Below, piece after piece: positions 22,719-23,381 of a stretch of 23,381 bases of DNA. The DNA is taken from the NCBI GenBank assembly GCA_016793585.1, contig JAEUJR010001138.1, forward strand, positions 1-23,381, written 5' to 3'. The position numbers were made by a program, and so were the translations under genes. Origin of the DNA: Archangium sp. (lineage in GTDB: Bacteria > Myxococcota > Myxococcia > Myxococcales > Myxococcaceae). The stretch's first letter is position 1; each line of letters opens with the position of its first letter. Below the pieces are notes generated by a model. It was not told where the DNA came from. It searched no databases and saw nothing but the letters and a program-made list of their open reading frames with translations.

Positions 22719-23381
22719 TCACGCCCAGAGCACCGACGACTTCGCGCGGTACCAGCTCTCGACCTGCGGGCCGTACTTCTTCTCGATGGCCGAGCGCTTG
22801 AGCTTGAGCGTGGGCGTGAGCAGCCCGTTCTCGGCCGTCCAGTCGTCGGTGACGAGCACGAGCGTCTCGAGCTGTTCGTGGGCGTCGAGGCGCGCGTTGA
22901 TCTCGTCGACGTGCTTCTTGAGCTCGGCCTCGAGCTGCGCGCGGCCCTCGGCGGCCGTGAGCTTGTTGCGTGCCTTCAGCGAGAGCACCGCGAGCGCAAA
23001 GGGCTGCCCCTGGTTCGCGCCGGCCACCATGGCCTGCTCGAGGTCGGGGTGTGAGAGCAGTCGGTTCTCGATCGGCGACGGCGCGACGTACTTGCCCTTC
23101 GAGGTCTTGAAGAGCTCCTTCACGCGGCCGGTGATGCGCAGGTTGCCGAAGCCGTCGATCTCACCCTGGTCGCCGGTCTTCACGTAGCCGTCGTCGGTGA
23201 AGAGCTCTTTCGTGAGCTCGGGCTGTTTGTAGTAGCCGATGGTGTTGCACGGGCTCTTCACGAGAATCTCGTGGCCCTCGCCGAGCTTGTGCAGCACGCC
23301 GGGGTGCGGGGTGCCGACGGTGCCGACCTTCACCTGGCCCGGCTTCGTCATGTGCGAGTACGAGAAGTTCTCGGTCATGCC
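22719..23381 (-). CDS. Long-chain acyl-CoA synthetase, C-terminal part (5' end outside window)
   Basis: The frame is open to the right edge; 220 residues of the C-terminal part are visible, beginning within the adenylate-forming motif GMTEN. Further family motifs are YVKTGD, GEIDGFGNLRITGRVKE (the hinge motif of the ANL superfamily), KGKYVAPSPIEN and the C-terminal PTLKLKR, whose lysine catalyses adenylation. The LFKTSKGKYVAP form is typical of long-chain fatty acyl-CoA ligases (FACS, EC 6.2.1.3), which activate fatty acids with ATP and CoA. Its stop codon is separated by one base from the stop of the convergent Link-like gene, leaving no room for a terminator between them. The N-terminal domain and start codon are not in the window. 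Confidence 0.9.
   Translation of the reverse strand, partial: GMTENFSYSHMTKPGQVKVGTVGTPHPGVLHKLGEGHEILVKSPCNTIGYYKQPELTKELFTDDGYVKTGDQGEIDGFGNLRITGRVKELFKTSKGKYVAPSPIENRLLSHPDLEQAMVAGANQGQPFALAVLSLKARNKLTAAEGRAQLEAELKKHVDEINARLDAHEQLETLVLVTDDWTAENGLLTPTLKLKRSAIEKKYGPQVESWYRAKSSVLWA

Overview
The window is a very GC-rich, gene-dense stretch of bacterial chromosome, most likely from a myxobacterium (Myxococcota). The clearest marker is a secreted zincin (18590-19858) that ends in a Cys-Gly-Cys / hydrophobic / poly-Arg tail of the MYXO-CTERM type after a Pro-Asp-Ala-Gly-rich linker. A eukaryotic-type Ser/Thr kinase, orphan histidine kinases and many secreted or lipoprotein hypotheticals fit the same group. 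I see no rRNA, tRNA, CRISPR array, insertion sequence or prophage. The flanking genes at both edges are cut by the window.

Left block (2-4122, + strand): three closely packed genes. They are a secreted protein of the KPVIYLYP family (5' end outside the window), a secreted Memo-like protein with a degenerate CapA-like C-terminal half (4-bp overlap with the first gene), and a cytoplasmic Ser/Thr kinase fused to a macro (ADP-ribose-binding type) domain. Converging on them from the right (6236-4129, - strand) is a probable operon: a STAS-like protein, an AhpD-like CxxC protein (4-bp overlap) and a helical-repeat protein. A 344-bp divergent intergenic region with several inverted and direct repeats follows.

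Redox/secretion block (6581-12625): a secreted protein of unknown function is coupled to a di-haem oxidoreductase (+). Next come two - strand units, a membrane protein plus a secreted Cys-rich protein, and a DoxX-like membrane protein. Then comes a lipoprotein joining a YVTN-type beta-propeller to a MauG/cytochrome-c-peroxidase-like di-haem module, closed by a clear intrinsic terminator.

Regulatory/signalling block (12697-17623): a small coiled-coil protein with a C-terminal AT-hook lies divergent from a TPR lipoprotein, with a near-perfect 18-bp palindrome between them. A hybrid histidine kinase, a SAM methyltransferase, a possible fragment of a MarR-type regulator and a PhzF-like isomerase follow. 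A perfect 12-bp inverted repeat lies upstream of the PhzF-like gene.

Right block (17872-23381): a secreted hypothetical protein, the MYXO-CTERM zincin, a PAS histidine kinase (-), a small hypothetical protein, a membrane-anchored protein whose C-terminal ~95 residues strongly resemble an animal-type Link (hyaluronan-binding) module, and the C-terminal part of a long-chain acyl-CoA synthetase (-).

The two architectures I would follow up first are the kinase-macro fusion and the bacterial Link-like domain. Gene starts were chosen from Shine-Dalgarno spacing, signal peptides and domain boundaries. All functional calls rest on motif recognition by eye, without database searches.
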